Source: CALEMW01 sp964343835 (lineage in GTDB: Bacteria; Krumholzibacteriota; Krumholzibacteriia; LZORAL124-64-63). Taken from it: a stretch of 64,000 bases of DNA. The translations under genes were made by a program, and so were the position numbers. Within the stretch, counting starts at the first letter, position 1. Every line of letters starts with the position of its first letter. Below the pieces are notes generated by a model. The model did no database searches. It was not told the origin of the DNA and worked only from the letters and a program-made list of their open reading frames with translations. Shown here one piece after another: positions 1-7,703 of this stretch. The stretch lies in contig CAYFKR010000001.1 of NCBI GenBank assembly GCA_964343835.1, forward strand, positions 1 to 64,000. The letters run 5' to 3'.

Positions 1-549
1 CGCATGGCACTCCATGATGACCTCGCTTACGTAACGCCGGTCACCAATATCTATGATACGACAGCGGATTCAGGGATGGAGATCTACGATGTGAGCGACA
101 TGTATGCTCCGGCCCTCGTTGCCAGGATAGCGTCGACTCCAGGGCTGATCGCCGGGATCGCCGGCGACCACCTTATCACGTACGATAAATCGGGAATCTA
201 CTCTTATCCGCTACAAGATAGCCAACTCGTTGGAAACGAATTGGAAGAGGGATCGGAGCCGATTAGGCGATTGCCGCTTTCTATGTCACCGCCTTGTCCC
301 AACCCCTTCAATCCTGCCACATCCATCAGCTTCACTTTGCCTGCCCCGGGTCAGATCGATGTCTCCGTCTATGACCAGATGGGGAGACGCGTCAGGACTC
401 TACACGATGGGTCTGCCTCGTCAGGCGAGTCCGAATTGACATGGGATGGCTGTGACGATGCGGGCAGTACGGTCGCTGCAGGCGTATACCACGTGCGACT
501 CGTCTACGAGGGTCGTGCGGTCTCCGAGAGAGTGACGCTGATCAAGTGA
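1..549 (+). CDS. secreted LVIVD-repeat protein with FlgD-like C-terminal sorting domain (5' partial)
   Basis: The open frame runs off the left edge, so only the C-terminal ~182 residues are present. An LVIVD-type beta-propeller segment (MEIYDVSDMYAPALVARI) comes first. It is followed by the PNPFNPATSISFTLP motif and a FlgD-like Ig domain (VSVYDQMGRRVRTL ... GVYHVRLVYEGR) ending in VTLIK. This tail is the usual C-terminal module of extracellular proteins in FCB-type bacteria, where it resembles type IX/Por secretion sorting domains. The stretch is less GC-rich than the next genes. The last 8 bases overlap the convergent NUDIX gene. The N-terminal function cannot be judged from the fragment. 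Confidence 0.8.
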   Translation, partial: RMALHDDLAYVTPVTNIYDTTADSGMEIYDVSDMYAPALVARIASTPGLIAGIAGDHLITYDKSGIYSYPLQDSQLVGNELEEGSEPIRRLPLSMSPPCPNPFNPATSISFTLPAPGQIDVSVYDQMGRRVRTLHDGSASSGESELTWDGCDDAGSTVAAGVYHVRLVYEGRAVSERVTLIK

Positions 550-1204
550 CGGAGCTGAACATCCCCTCCACCACAATCCGCGACCAATCCTCGAACGTGC
601 CTCCATCCGGCCCGTCCCCCTCGCACGTCATCCCCTTGAGGTACGCCGCCGGCACCCACCGCGCCTGATGCGGCTCGGCCTGCGCAGTGACCGTCGCCAG
701 CACCTCGTCGTCCGTTCCCGCCACGCCGTCCAGCGCGATCCTGAACACCGCCCCGAAGTGCACGCTCGACACGTCCTCGCGGTCCGAGTTGATGAATCCG
801 GCGGCCACCAGCGCGTCGGCGCCCACGGTCATGCCCGTCTCCTCCGACAGCTCGCGCAGGGCCGAGGCCTTCATCAGGCCGTGCTCGGCCACCTCGGGGG
901 CGTCGCGGTCGATGGGCTCGATGTGTCCGCCGAAGCCCACGGACCACAGGCCGCCCAGGCGCTGCTCGGTGTGCTTGGCGCGGCGCTGGTAGCAGAGCAC
1001 GCGGGCGTCGTCGCCGGTGCCGCGGGTCAGCACCAGGTAGGGGATGATCTGCTTGTAGTGGGAGCACTGCTCCATGTAGTCGCGCTCGGCGAAGAACAGG
1101 TGGGGGCCGAGGGCGTCCACGTCGACCGCGTCGCCGGGCAGGAAACCCTGGGGACTGAGGCCGGGGAACAGGTGGGTGCGGGCGATGACGAGGATGGAAC
1201 GCAA
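542..1204 (-). CDS. NUDIX hydrolase
   Basis: A 220-residue protein with a Nudix box in the middle: GGHIEP, an inserted acidic loop, then ALRELSEETGM, which supplies the REx2EE metal-binding core. The spacing between the first Gly and the REL..EE segment is longer than in the textbook 23-residue box. Family members hydrolyse nucleoside diphosphates linked to another moiety; the substrate cannot be told here. It is the last gene of the minus-strand topoisomerase VI operon, 9 bases after the M48 protease, and overlaps the convergent secreted protein tail by 8 bases. Confidence 0.85.
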   Translation of the reverse strand: MRSILVIARTHLFPGLSPQGFLPGDAVDVDALGPHLFFAERDYMEQCSHYKQIIPYLVLTRGTGDDARVLCYQRRAKHTEQRLGGLWSVGFGGHIEPIDRDAPEVAEHGLMKASALRELSEETGMTVGADALVAAGFINSDREDVSSVHFGAVFRIALDGVAGTDDEVLATVTAQAEPHQARWVPAAYLKGMTCEGDGPDGGTFEDWSRIVVEGMFSSVT

Positions 1205-1213
1205 GGGGATCTC

Positions 1214-2014
1214 CTAGGGCCGCAACGACGCGGTCCGGTTCAGGTAGCGGTCGGTGAAGCGGTTGCGGGGGTGGCCGTTCATGTCGTAGGCGTCGATGGC
1301 CACGGCCGCGCGGTCGATGCGCTCCCCGGTGTCCGGGTGGGTGCTCAGCCAGCCGGCCACGCCGCCGGGGCCGGCGCCGTGGAGCTGGATGAGCTTGTCG
1401 AAGAAGCGGATCATGCCGTCGGGGTCGTAGCCGGCCATCACGGCGTGCTTCACGCCGAAGCGGTCGGCTTCGAACTCGTGGTCGCGGCTGTTCTTCATCA
1501 TGAACAGGCCCGCGCCCAGGCCGGCCACCTGGCCCCAGGCCTCGTTGTCCTCGCCCAGCAGGAGCTGGGCGGCCATCTGCAGGCCCATGGCGTTCTGGAT
1601 GCCGCGCACCGAGTGGCGACCGATCACGTGGCCCACCTCATGGGAGAGCACGCAGGCCACCTCGGCCTCGTCGCCGGCCATGGCCAGCAGGCCGGTGGTC
1701 ACGTAGATGAATCCGCCCGGCGCGGCGAAGGCGTTCACCACGTCGCTGTCGAGCACCGTGAACGTGTACTCCACGTCGGTGCGGGAGCTGTGCGCCGCCA
1801 CGGAGGCGCCGATCTCGGCCACGTAGGCACCGATCGCCTGATCCTGCAGCACCGGGTACTCCTCGCGGATGCCGCGGTCCGATTCCAGGCCCATGCGGAT
1901 CTCCGTGGGCGTGTCGATGAGGATCAGGCTGCGCTCGCCGTCGGGGCCGGTGGTGGCGCAGCCGACGACGACGGCGATCAGGGCGACGACCATGACGAGG
2001 CGCGCGGTTCTCAT
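1214..2014 (-). CDS. M48 family metalloprotease, lipoprotein
   Basis: A 266-residue protein beginning with a short hydrophobic signal and a lipobox (VVVGC, Cys19), so probably anchored to a membrane facing the periplasm. It has the zinc motif HEVGH in VLSHEVGHVIGRH and the downstream EFEAD that supplies the third zinc ligand, as in BepA/Oma1-like M48 peptidases. Those enzymes act in outer-membrane protein quality control; that role is inferred. The gene lies 9 bases downstream of top6A and 9 bases upstream of the NUDIX gene, so it is probably co-transcribed with both. Confidence 0.9.
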   Translation of the reverse strand: MRTARLVMVVALIAVVVGCATTGPDGERSLILIDTPTEIRMGLESDRGIREEYPVLQDQAIGAYVAEIGASVAAHSSRTDVEYTFTVLDSDVVNAFAAPGGFIYVTTGLLAMAGDEAEVACVLSHEVGHVIGRHSVRGIQNAMGLQMAAQLLLGEDNEAWGQVAGLGAGLFMMKNSRDHEFEADRFGVKHAVMAGYDPDGMIRFFDKLIQLHGAGPGGVAGWLSTHPDTGERIDRAAVAIDAYDMNGHPRNRFTDRYLNRTASLRP

Positions 2015-2023
2015 CTCATCCTC

Positions 2024-3283
2024 CTAGGGCAGGAACGCCTTCACGTCCGACAGTTTACGGGGCAGGTACTCATCGATCACGTAGTTCAGGCCGTGCTTGG
2101 CCAGGGCCTGCTGCTCGGCGCGGACCCCCATCTTGACCATCTTGAGCAGGGCGAGCTGCCACGGCTTGTGATGCAGGATGAACGGGTCGTTCTTCAGGGC
2201 GTCCTTGGCCCGCTTGATGTCTACGTCCTTCAGGGGGTGGGTGGGCAGGTCGTAGTCCACGATGTCCTGGGGCGTGATGCCCAGGAAGCTGGCCTGCGGC
2301 ACGCAGAAGAACTCGTTGAGGTGGGCGGCGCTGCCGCTGCCCACCTTCAGGGTGCGGTAGATGTTGGTGAAGCCGTAGGGGTCGCCGTCCACGAACACGT
2401 GGACGGGGATGCGCATCTCGTCGCTGAGCCGGCGCACGAAGCGGCGGCAGGCGCGGGTGGGTACGCCACCCAACGACACCAGGATGCAGTCGGCGGTCTT
2501 CCAGTAGTTGTGCTTCACCAGGCGCTGGAACATACCGGCGGTCTCGATGCAGAGGATGAACTTGGCGTCCGTCTCGAACTTCAGGTCCTCCACCGAGATG
2601 GGCACCGAGTAGGCGCCGCTGCCGAACTTGGTGCAGTCGATGCGCAGCTCCTCGCCGGTGTCGCGGTCGTGGTCGATCACCACGAGCCGGCCGGCCACGT
2701 CGCCGCCCTTCTCCTCGGGCACGAAGCCCAGCTGCTCGCGGTTCACGGCGAAGAACGCCTCGACGTCCTCCATCACCGCGTCGGATTCGGGCTGTTCCTT
2801 GAACCGGGCCTCGGCCCAGTTCTTGGACACGTAGTACGCCTCTCGCTTGGTGGCGATGTCGTCGGTCTCCACCAGTTCCTTGGACAAGGACATCATCTTC
2901 AGGGTCTGGGCGAAGGTCTTGACGGTGCTGACGGTCAGCGTCCGCTCCTTCTTCTTACCCTTCAGCTCGAAGTAGCCGACCTTGGGCTGGTACTTCACGT
3001 TCTGCAGCGAGCGCACCGGGAACTTCATGGAGGGCTTGGCGCCCTTCAGGATGCTGCCGCGGATGCCCTCCGCCTCGCCGTCGATGCGGCCGATCAGCGT
3101 GCGCGCCGTGGCGCTGGTGCGGGCGGGGCTCTCCGTCTTCGCCTTCGCGACGGTCGACCTCGGAGCGGTCTTCTTCTTCGGGGCGACCTTCTTCGGGGCG
3201 GCCTTCGCCTTCTTCGCGGGCGTCGACGGGGCGTTGAAGTCCAGCTCCTGCTGTTCCTTCTCGGGTGTGGGCTTCTTGGGCAA
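2024..3283 (-). CDS. top6A: DNA topoisomerase VI subunit A (Spo11-like)
   Basis: A 419-residue protein. The first ~60 residues are a Lys/Ala/Pro-rich, histone-H1-like tail. A winged-helix CAP domain follows with the catalytic tyrosine in TKREAYYVSK (Tyr150/151, matching RxxYY of Spo11/Top6A). Then comes a Toprim domain with the acidic residue in FILCIETAG (Glu247) and the DxD of FVDGDPYGFTNIY (Asp299, Asp301). With subunit B it would form a type IIB topoisomerase that makes ATP-dependent double-strand passages. Subunit B is encoded in the same operon but separated from it by a carboxypeptidase gene. Type IIB enzymes are mainly archaeal and plant proteins and patchy in bacteria. Confidence 0.93.
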   Translation of the reverse strand: MPKKPTPEKEQQELDFNAPSTPAKKAKAAPKKVAPKKKTAPRSTVAKAKTESPARTSATARTLIGRIDGEAEGIRGSILKGAKPSMKFPVRSLQNVKYQPKVGYFELKGKKKERTLTVSTVKTFAQTLKMMSLSKELVETDDIATKREAYYVSKNWAEARFKEQPESDAVMEDVEAFFAVNREQLGFVPEEKGGDVAGRLVVIDHDRDTGEELRIDCTKFGSGAYSVPISVEDLKFETDAKFILCIETAGMFQRLVKHNYWKTADCILVSLGGVPTRACRRFVRRLSDEMRIPVHVFVDGDPYGFTNIYRTLKVGSGSAAHLNEFFCVPQASFLGITPQDIVDYDLPTHPLKDVDIKRAKDALKNDPFILHHKPWQLALLKMVKMGVRAEQQALAKHGLNYVIDEYLPRKLSDVKAFLP

Positions 3284-3295
3284 GGGGTCCTCCCG

Positions 3296-4789
3296 TCAGG
3301 ACGCGTAGAGCGTCCCGAACTTGGCGTTCATGGCGTCGAGGAAATCGGTGCAGGTCAGGCCGGTGCCCGTGGCGCGACGGCAGAGCTCGGACGCGGTCCA
3401 GCGGCGGCCGTGCACGTGGACGTTCTCGCGCATCCACCCCAGCAGGGGCTTCAGGTCGCCGGCGGCGATGCGGTCGTCCATGTCGGGCATGTCGCGGCGG
3501 GCGGCGGCGAAGAGGGTGGCCGAGTACAGGTTCCCCAGGGTGTAGGTGGGGAAGTAGCCCAGGGCGCCGAAGCTCCAGTGGATGTCCTGGAGCACGCCGC
3601 GGGCGTCGTCGGGCGGGGTCACGCCCAGGTCGGCGGTCATGCGCTCGTTCCACAGGGCGGGCAGGTCGGCCACGGCCACGTCGCCGCGGAACAGGGCCCG
3701 CTCCAGCTCGAAGCGCAGCAGGATGTGCAGGTTGTAGGTGACCTCGTCGGCCTCGATGCGGATGAGCGACGGCCGCACCACGTTGAAGGCGCGGTACAGG
3801 GCGTCGGCGTCCAGGTCGACCACCCGGTCCGGGAAGATCTCCGCCAGCCGCTCCATGAGCCAGGTCATGAACGGCCGTGACCGTCCCACCTGGTTCTCCC
3901 ACAGCCGTGACTGCGACTCGTGGATGCCCAGGCTGCAGGCCTCGCCCAGGGGCGTGCCGGCGTGCTCCTCGGGCAGGCCCTGCTCATAGAGTCCGTGGCC
4001 GCCCTCGTGGATGGTGGAGTACAGCGACGTGGCCAGGTCCAGGGCGTCGTACTTGGTGGTCAGGCGCACGTCCGCAGGGGAGGTGCCGCTGGTGAACGGG
4101 TGGGTCGATTCGTCCAGGCGCCCGGCCTGGAAGTCGAAGCCCATGGCGTCCAGCACCATGCGGCCCAGGCGGTCCTGGCCCTCCACGGGCCATTCGCGGC
4201 GCAGGAGCTCGTCGTCGTCGCGGGGACCGGCGGCGTTGATGCGGCCCATGAGGTCCACCAGGCCGTCGCGCAGCTCGGCGAACACGGGCTCCAGGTCGGC
4301 GGCGACGGCGCCGGGCTCGTACTCGCCCAGCAGGGCGTCGTAGGGTTCGCCTTCGTAGCCCACGGCCTCCGCCTCGCGGCGGCGCAGGTCCACGACCTTC
4401 TCCAGCAGCGGCGCGAACTTCGACCAGTCGCTCTCCGCGCGGGCCTCGGTCCAGGCCTGCTGGGCCATGGTGGTGGTCTCGGCCAGCTCGGTCACCAGAT
4501 CGCGGGGCACCTTCACGGCGCGGTCGCGGTCGCGGCGCGTCTCGCGCACCGACGCGGCCTGCACCTCGGGCAGCTCCATGCCGGTGAGATCGTCGATCAA
4601 CGCGCCCAGGTCGGCGCCCACGATCCGGTCGTGGACCAGGCCCGACAGGTGCGATCGCGCCGCGGCCCGCTGGCCCAGGCCGCGGGGCGGCATGTAAGTC
4701 TCCTGGTCCCAGCCCAGCAGCCCGAGGGCCGTGTTCAGGGCGTGGATGCCGCGGAGGTGGTCCAGGTACGCGTCGTACTTCGCCTTCAT
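3296..4789 (-). CDS. M32 family (Taq-type) metallocarboxypeptidase
   Basis: A 497-residue protein, the normal size for thermostable carboxypeptidase 1. The zinc motif is HEGGH in STIHEGGHGLYEQGL (about residue 262), and the family motif HESQSRLWENQVGRS lies soon after. The ATG at 4789 gives the conserved start MKAKYDAYLDHLR. The frame is open further upstream, but that part reads as out-of-frame top6B. Members remove C-terminal residues from peptides in the cytoplasm. The gene starts 2 bases after the top6B stop and ends 12 bases before top6A, so it is embedded between the two topoisomerase subunits. Why is not obvious. Confidence 0.93.
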   Translation of the reverse strand: MKAKYDAYLDHLRGIHALNTALGLLGWDQETYMPPRGLGQRAAARSHLSGLVHDRIVGADLGALIDDLTGMELPEVQAASVRETRRDRDRAVKVPRDLVTELAETTTMAQQAWTEARAESDWSKFAPLLEKVVDLRRREAEAVGYEGEPYDALLGEYEPGAVAADLEPVFAELRDGLVDLMGRINAAGPRDDDELLRREWPVEGQDRLGRMVLDAMGFDFQAGRLDESTHPFTSGTSPADVRLTTKYDALDLATSLYSTIHEGGHGLYEQGLPEEHAGTPLGEACSLGIHESQSRLWENQVGRSRPFMTWLMERLAEIFPDRVVDLDADALYRAFNVVRPSLIRIEADEVTYNLHILLRFELERALFRGDVAVADLPALWNERMTADLGVTPPDDARGVLQDIHWSFGALGYFPTYTLGNLYSATLFAAARRDMPDMDDRIAAGDLKPLLGWMRENVHVHGRRWTASELCRRATGTGLTCTDFLDAMNAKFGTLYAS

Positions 4790-4791
4790 GG

Positions 4792-6477
4792 CTACATCTT
4801 CCGGCTGCGTTCGAGGGTGTCGGTCAGCGTCACGATGATGTCCTCGCGCGCCGCCTCGTCCAGCTCGAGCATGTCCCGCAGGGCGTCTCCGATGTGGGGG
4901 ATGTACTTCTGGATGTACGACTGCTTCTTCAGCGCCTCCTTCTCCCGCACCCGTCGACGGATGTGGCGATGGAGCTGCCGGCCGGCCTCCTGCAGGGCCA
5001 GCTTGATCTCCTTGACGATCTCCGGGTAGTGGGCCACGGCCTCTTTGGATTCCGACGTGAACGGAACCCAGACCGAGGACATGTGCACGAAGATCACCAG
5101 CGGCCCGGTGGGCAGCGCCCCCCGCGATTGCTGCAGCCCGTAGCTGCGCCAGTTGTTGGTCAGCACGGCCTTGTGCACGGCGCACGCCGAGGCCTGGTAG
5201 AGCAGGGGCACGCGGTTGGCGAAGCGCAGTACCGTGGCCAGGCTGTCGCCCTCCAGCTTGCCGCCGTAGGCCAGGCCCACCTCGATCTGGAAGGGGTTGC
5301 CGCGGTACACCGCCGGCGGGCGCGACACGGCCGTGTAGAACTCGGCGTCGTAGCCCTGGTCCAGACCCGCCAGCACCAGCTCAGACCCGATGGGCGAGAG
5401 GCAGTCGGTGGGCGGGTTGGGGATCTTCGTCTCGTTGATGACGTCCAGCAGGGTCTGCACGTCGTCCTGGTTCATGTGCTTGGGCGACTTGCGGGCCGTG
5501 AAGCCGCAGGCGTCCAGGATCTGGCCGCAGGTCTTGGGCCCCACGCGGCAGAACTCGTTCTTCAGGAATCCCGTCATGTTGCGCTGCTTGGTCTCCTTGA
5601 GCATGCGCAGCATCATGCCCAGCTCCACGCCGTAGGGGTGGGGCTGGATCTCGCGGGCTTCCACCGGCAGCTCCTCGGCAGCCCGGGGGTAGACGTGCTG
5701 TTCGCCCTTGGGGGAGCGGTACACCAGCCTCACGTGGGGGTTGGCCACCACGGTCTGGGCCAGGTAGGTGTCCACGGAGTGCTGGCCGCGCTTGTAGGAG
5801 CCGGTGAGCTCGATCTCCACGCGGGTGCCGTGGTCCTTGTGCCACTCGATCTCCTCGTCCACCTGCACCACCGGCTCGTTCTTCTTCATGTCCAGCACGA
5901 GCTCGAAGCGGTGGGCCTCGACGGTGGGCCCGGTGCGGCTGACGATGGTCACGGGCTTGCCCGTGGTGAGCTGCCCGTACATGCCGGCGGCGGAGATGCC
6001 GATGCCCTGCTGCCCGCGGCTCTGGCGCAGGCTGTGGAACTTGGAGCCGTAGAGGAGCTTACCGAAGATGCGCGGCACCTGGGCGCGCACGATGCCCGGG
6101 CCGTTGTCCTCGATGATGACCCGGTACCGCTCCTCCTTGGTGGGAGCCACGGCGCCCTTCTTCCTGGCGGCCTTCTCGGACTCCATCTCCAGCGACGCGC
6201 CGTTCCCGTTGGACCGGCCGTTGCCGTTGACGGCCACAGGCCGGATCTCCACCAGGATGTCGGGCAGGATCCCGGCTTCCTCGCAGGCGTCCAGGGAGTT
6301 GTCGACGGCTTCCTTGATGGTGGTCAGCAGGGCCTTGGCGGGCGAATCGAACCCCAGCAGATGGCGGTTCTTGGTGAAGAACTCGCTGATGGAGATCTCG
6401 CGCTGCTTCTTGGCCATGGACTGGGCCGTGGCGGTGGTGCGGGTCTTGGTCTTGGCGGTGGCGGGCATCGGCTCCAT
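4792..6477 (-). CDS. top6B: DNA topoisomerase VI subunit B (GHKL ATPase)
   Basis: A 561-residue protein with a Bergerat ATP-binding fold: the N-box IKEAVDNSLDACEEAG (Asn60), the G1 box IIEDNGPGI (about 122-129), and GQQGIGISAAGMYG for the later glycine motif. KLLYGSKFHSLRQSRG is the Top6B signature before the H2TH and transducer domains. A low-complexity Asn/Gly/Lys insert (about 82-116) lies between the N-box and G1. An alternative start at Met21 (MAKKQREISI) would give the usual archaeal-like N-terminus. It is the first gene of the minus-strand operon top6B, M32 peptidase, top6A, M48 protease, NUDIX. Confidence 0.93.
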   Translation of the reverse strand: MEPMPATAKTKTRTTATAQSMAKKQREISISEFFTKNRHLLGFDSPAKALLTTIKEAVDNSLDACEEAGILPDILVEIRPVAVNGNGRSNGNGASLEMESEKAARKKGAVAPTKEERYRVIIEDNGPGIVRAQVPRIFGKLLYGSKFHSLRQSRGQQGIGISAAGMYGQLTTGKPVTIVSRTGPTVEAHRFELVLDMKKNEPVVQVDEEIEWHKDHGTRVEIELTGSYKRGQHSVDTYLAQTVVANPHVRLVYRSPKGEQHVYPRAAEELPVEAREIQPHPYGVELGMMLRMLKETKQRNMTGFLKNEFCRVGPKTCGQILDACGFTARKSPKHMNQDDVQTLLDVINETKIPNPPTDCLSPIGSELVLAGLDQGYDAEFYTAVSRPPAVYRGNPFQIEVGLAYGGKLEGDSLATVLRFANRVPLLYQASACAVHKAVLTNNWRSYGLQQSRGALPTGPLVIFVHMSSVWVPFTSESKEAVAHYPEIVKEIKLALQEAGRQLHRHIRRRVREKEALKKQSYIQKYIPHIGDALRDMLELDEAAREDIIVTLTDTLERSRKM

Positions 6478-6518
6478 CCCTTCCAGCCCGGGTCTCAGGT
6501 GCGGAATCTCGGCAGCCC

Positions 6519-6548
6519 AGAGTAAGCGCCGGGGGGGGCGTTGATCAA
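6519..6548 (-). promoter_or_regulatory. possible promoter of the topoisomerase VI operon
   Basis: Read on the minus strand, TTGATC (6548-6543), an 18-base spacer and TACTCT (6524-6519) lie about 42 bases before the top6B start. The -10 box is a weak match, so this is only a suggestion. Confidence 0.3.
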
Positions 6549-6586
6549 GGTCCGAGGCGCGATCGGGGTTGTCGAAGGATCAACGA

Positions 6587-7594
6587 TCAGCGGAACAACG
6601 ACTTGAGCCCGCCCGCGGAGACCCGCTCCGCGGCCACGGGCACCGTGCAGGAGACCTCCAGGTCGAAGAGGCCCTCCAGGGGGTCGTCGCCGGTGTCGGT
6701 GCCGATGGGGGAGATGGAATCCACGCCCAGGTAGACGGTGGTCTCCCCGCCGGTGTCGTTGACCCACTCCCAGAGCTCGGAGATGCCGGACAGGCCCGAA
6801 TCGGCATAGCCGATGCACACGGGATCGGGCCCGCAACCCTCGAAGACCCACACGGCCACGTCGAACGTACAGTTGCCGGCGGTCACCGACACCTCGGCGC
6901 TGTCGGGCAGGGTCAGGGCGAACCAGTCCTCGCCGCCGAAGGCCGAGTAGGAGCCGCAGTCGGCCAGGGTCACGAGGTTGGGGGCGTCGAAGACGGTGCC
7001 CTGGAACGAGGTGGTGTCGCAGGCCACGTCCAGGGCGCCGTCGCAGGCGTCCTGGGAGAGCAGGGCGGGGGCGGCCGACAGGGCCAGCTCGAAGGGGCCT
7101 TCGGCGCCGTCGTATCCGTCCACGACCAGGAACCAGGGCTCGGCTCGGGCGTTCAGCTCCACCGTGAAGGCGGCGGAATGGGCGGCCACGCAGGAGTCGC
7201 TGTCGCAGTCGGACAGGAGGAAGAGGTCCAGGTCGTCGCCACCGGGGCCGGCGATGGCGGCGCTGAGCAGCACGTCCTGCTCCACCTGGAGGGCGAAGAC
7301 GGCCTCGGGTCCGGACTCGTCCCAGTGGGTGCAGGCGTAGGCGCCCACCTGGGAGGTGCCGCCGGTGGTGTCGCCGCTGAGGACCGTGTCCAGGGAGGCG
7401 GAGACGGCCAGGGAGACGGCGCCGGCGCAGTCGGGGGACTCGCCGCGGGAGGCGGCGGTGGCCGTGCGGCCCGAAACGTCTTGGGAATCCTTGGGATACG
7501 CCACCAGACGAGGGCTAAAGTCGGCGGCCGCGACGGTCGAAAGGAGACCGCAGGCCAGCGCCGCGGCCCCCATCAGGGTCCGGCGCCGCTTCAT
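6587..7594 (-). CDS. secreted protein with pre-peptidase C-terminal (PPC)-like domains and KSLFR tail
   Basis: A 335-residue protein. The ATG at 7594 is chosen because it starts a clean signal peptide (MKRRRTLMGAAALACGL). The body looks like two PPC-type beta-sandwich units (DDLDLFLLSDCDSDSC ... EPWFLVVDGYDG and GEDWFALTLPDSAEVSVT ... YLGVDSISP). Such domains accompany extracellular enzymes, but no catalytic domain is visible. The C-terminus is ERVSAGGLKSLFR. It closely matches the end of another small secreted protein at 53034 (EEMSWSGVKSLYR), which hints at a shared C-terminal signal. The gene is divergent from the flippase gene. Confidence 0.75.
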   Translation of the reverse strand: MKRRRTLMGAAALACGLLSTVAAADFSPRLVAYPKDSQDVSGRTATAASRGESPDCAGAVSLAVSASLDTVLSGDTTGGTSQVGAYACTHWDESGPEAVFALQVEQDVLLSAAIAGPGGDDLDLFLLSDCDSDSCVAAHSAAFTVELNARAEPWFLVVDGYDGAEGPFELALSAAPALLSQDACDGALDVACDTTSFQGTVFDAPNLVTLADCGSYSAFGGEDWFALTLPDSAEVSVTAGNCTFDVAVWVFEGCGPDPVCIGYADSGLSGISELWEWVNDTGGETTVYLGVDSISPIGTDTGDDPLEGLFDLEVSCTVPVAAERVSAGGLKSLFR

Positions 7595-7703
7595 CGTGGA
7601 TTCATGCGAGAGAGAAGGTCGTTTCATTGCGCGAAATCCCGGAATTGGTTAGGATGTCCCGACTCCCGAGGCATTCCCCGTTCTTCCGAACTGGACGACG
7701 TTC

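Noticed and set aside
668..3880. Very long open frame on the plus strand opposite the protease, topoisomerase A and carboxypeptidase genes
   Set aside because: Its translation is a Val/Gly/His-rich string without domains, as expected for the complement of GC-rich genes. The minus-strand genes have catalytic motifs and ribosome sites.
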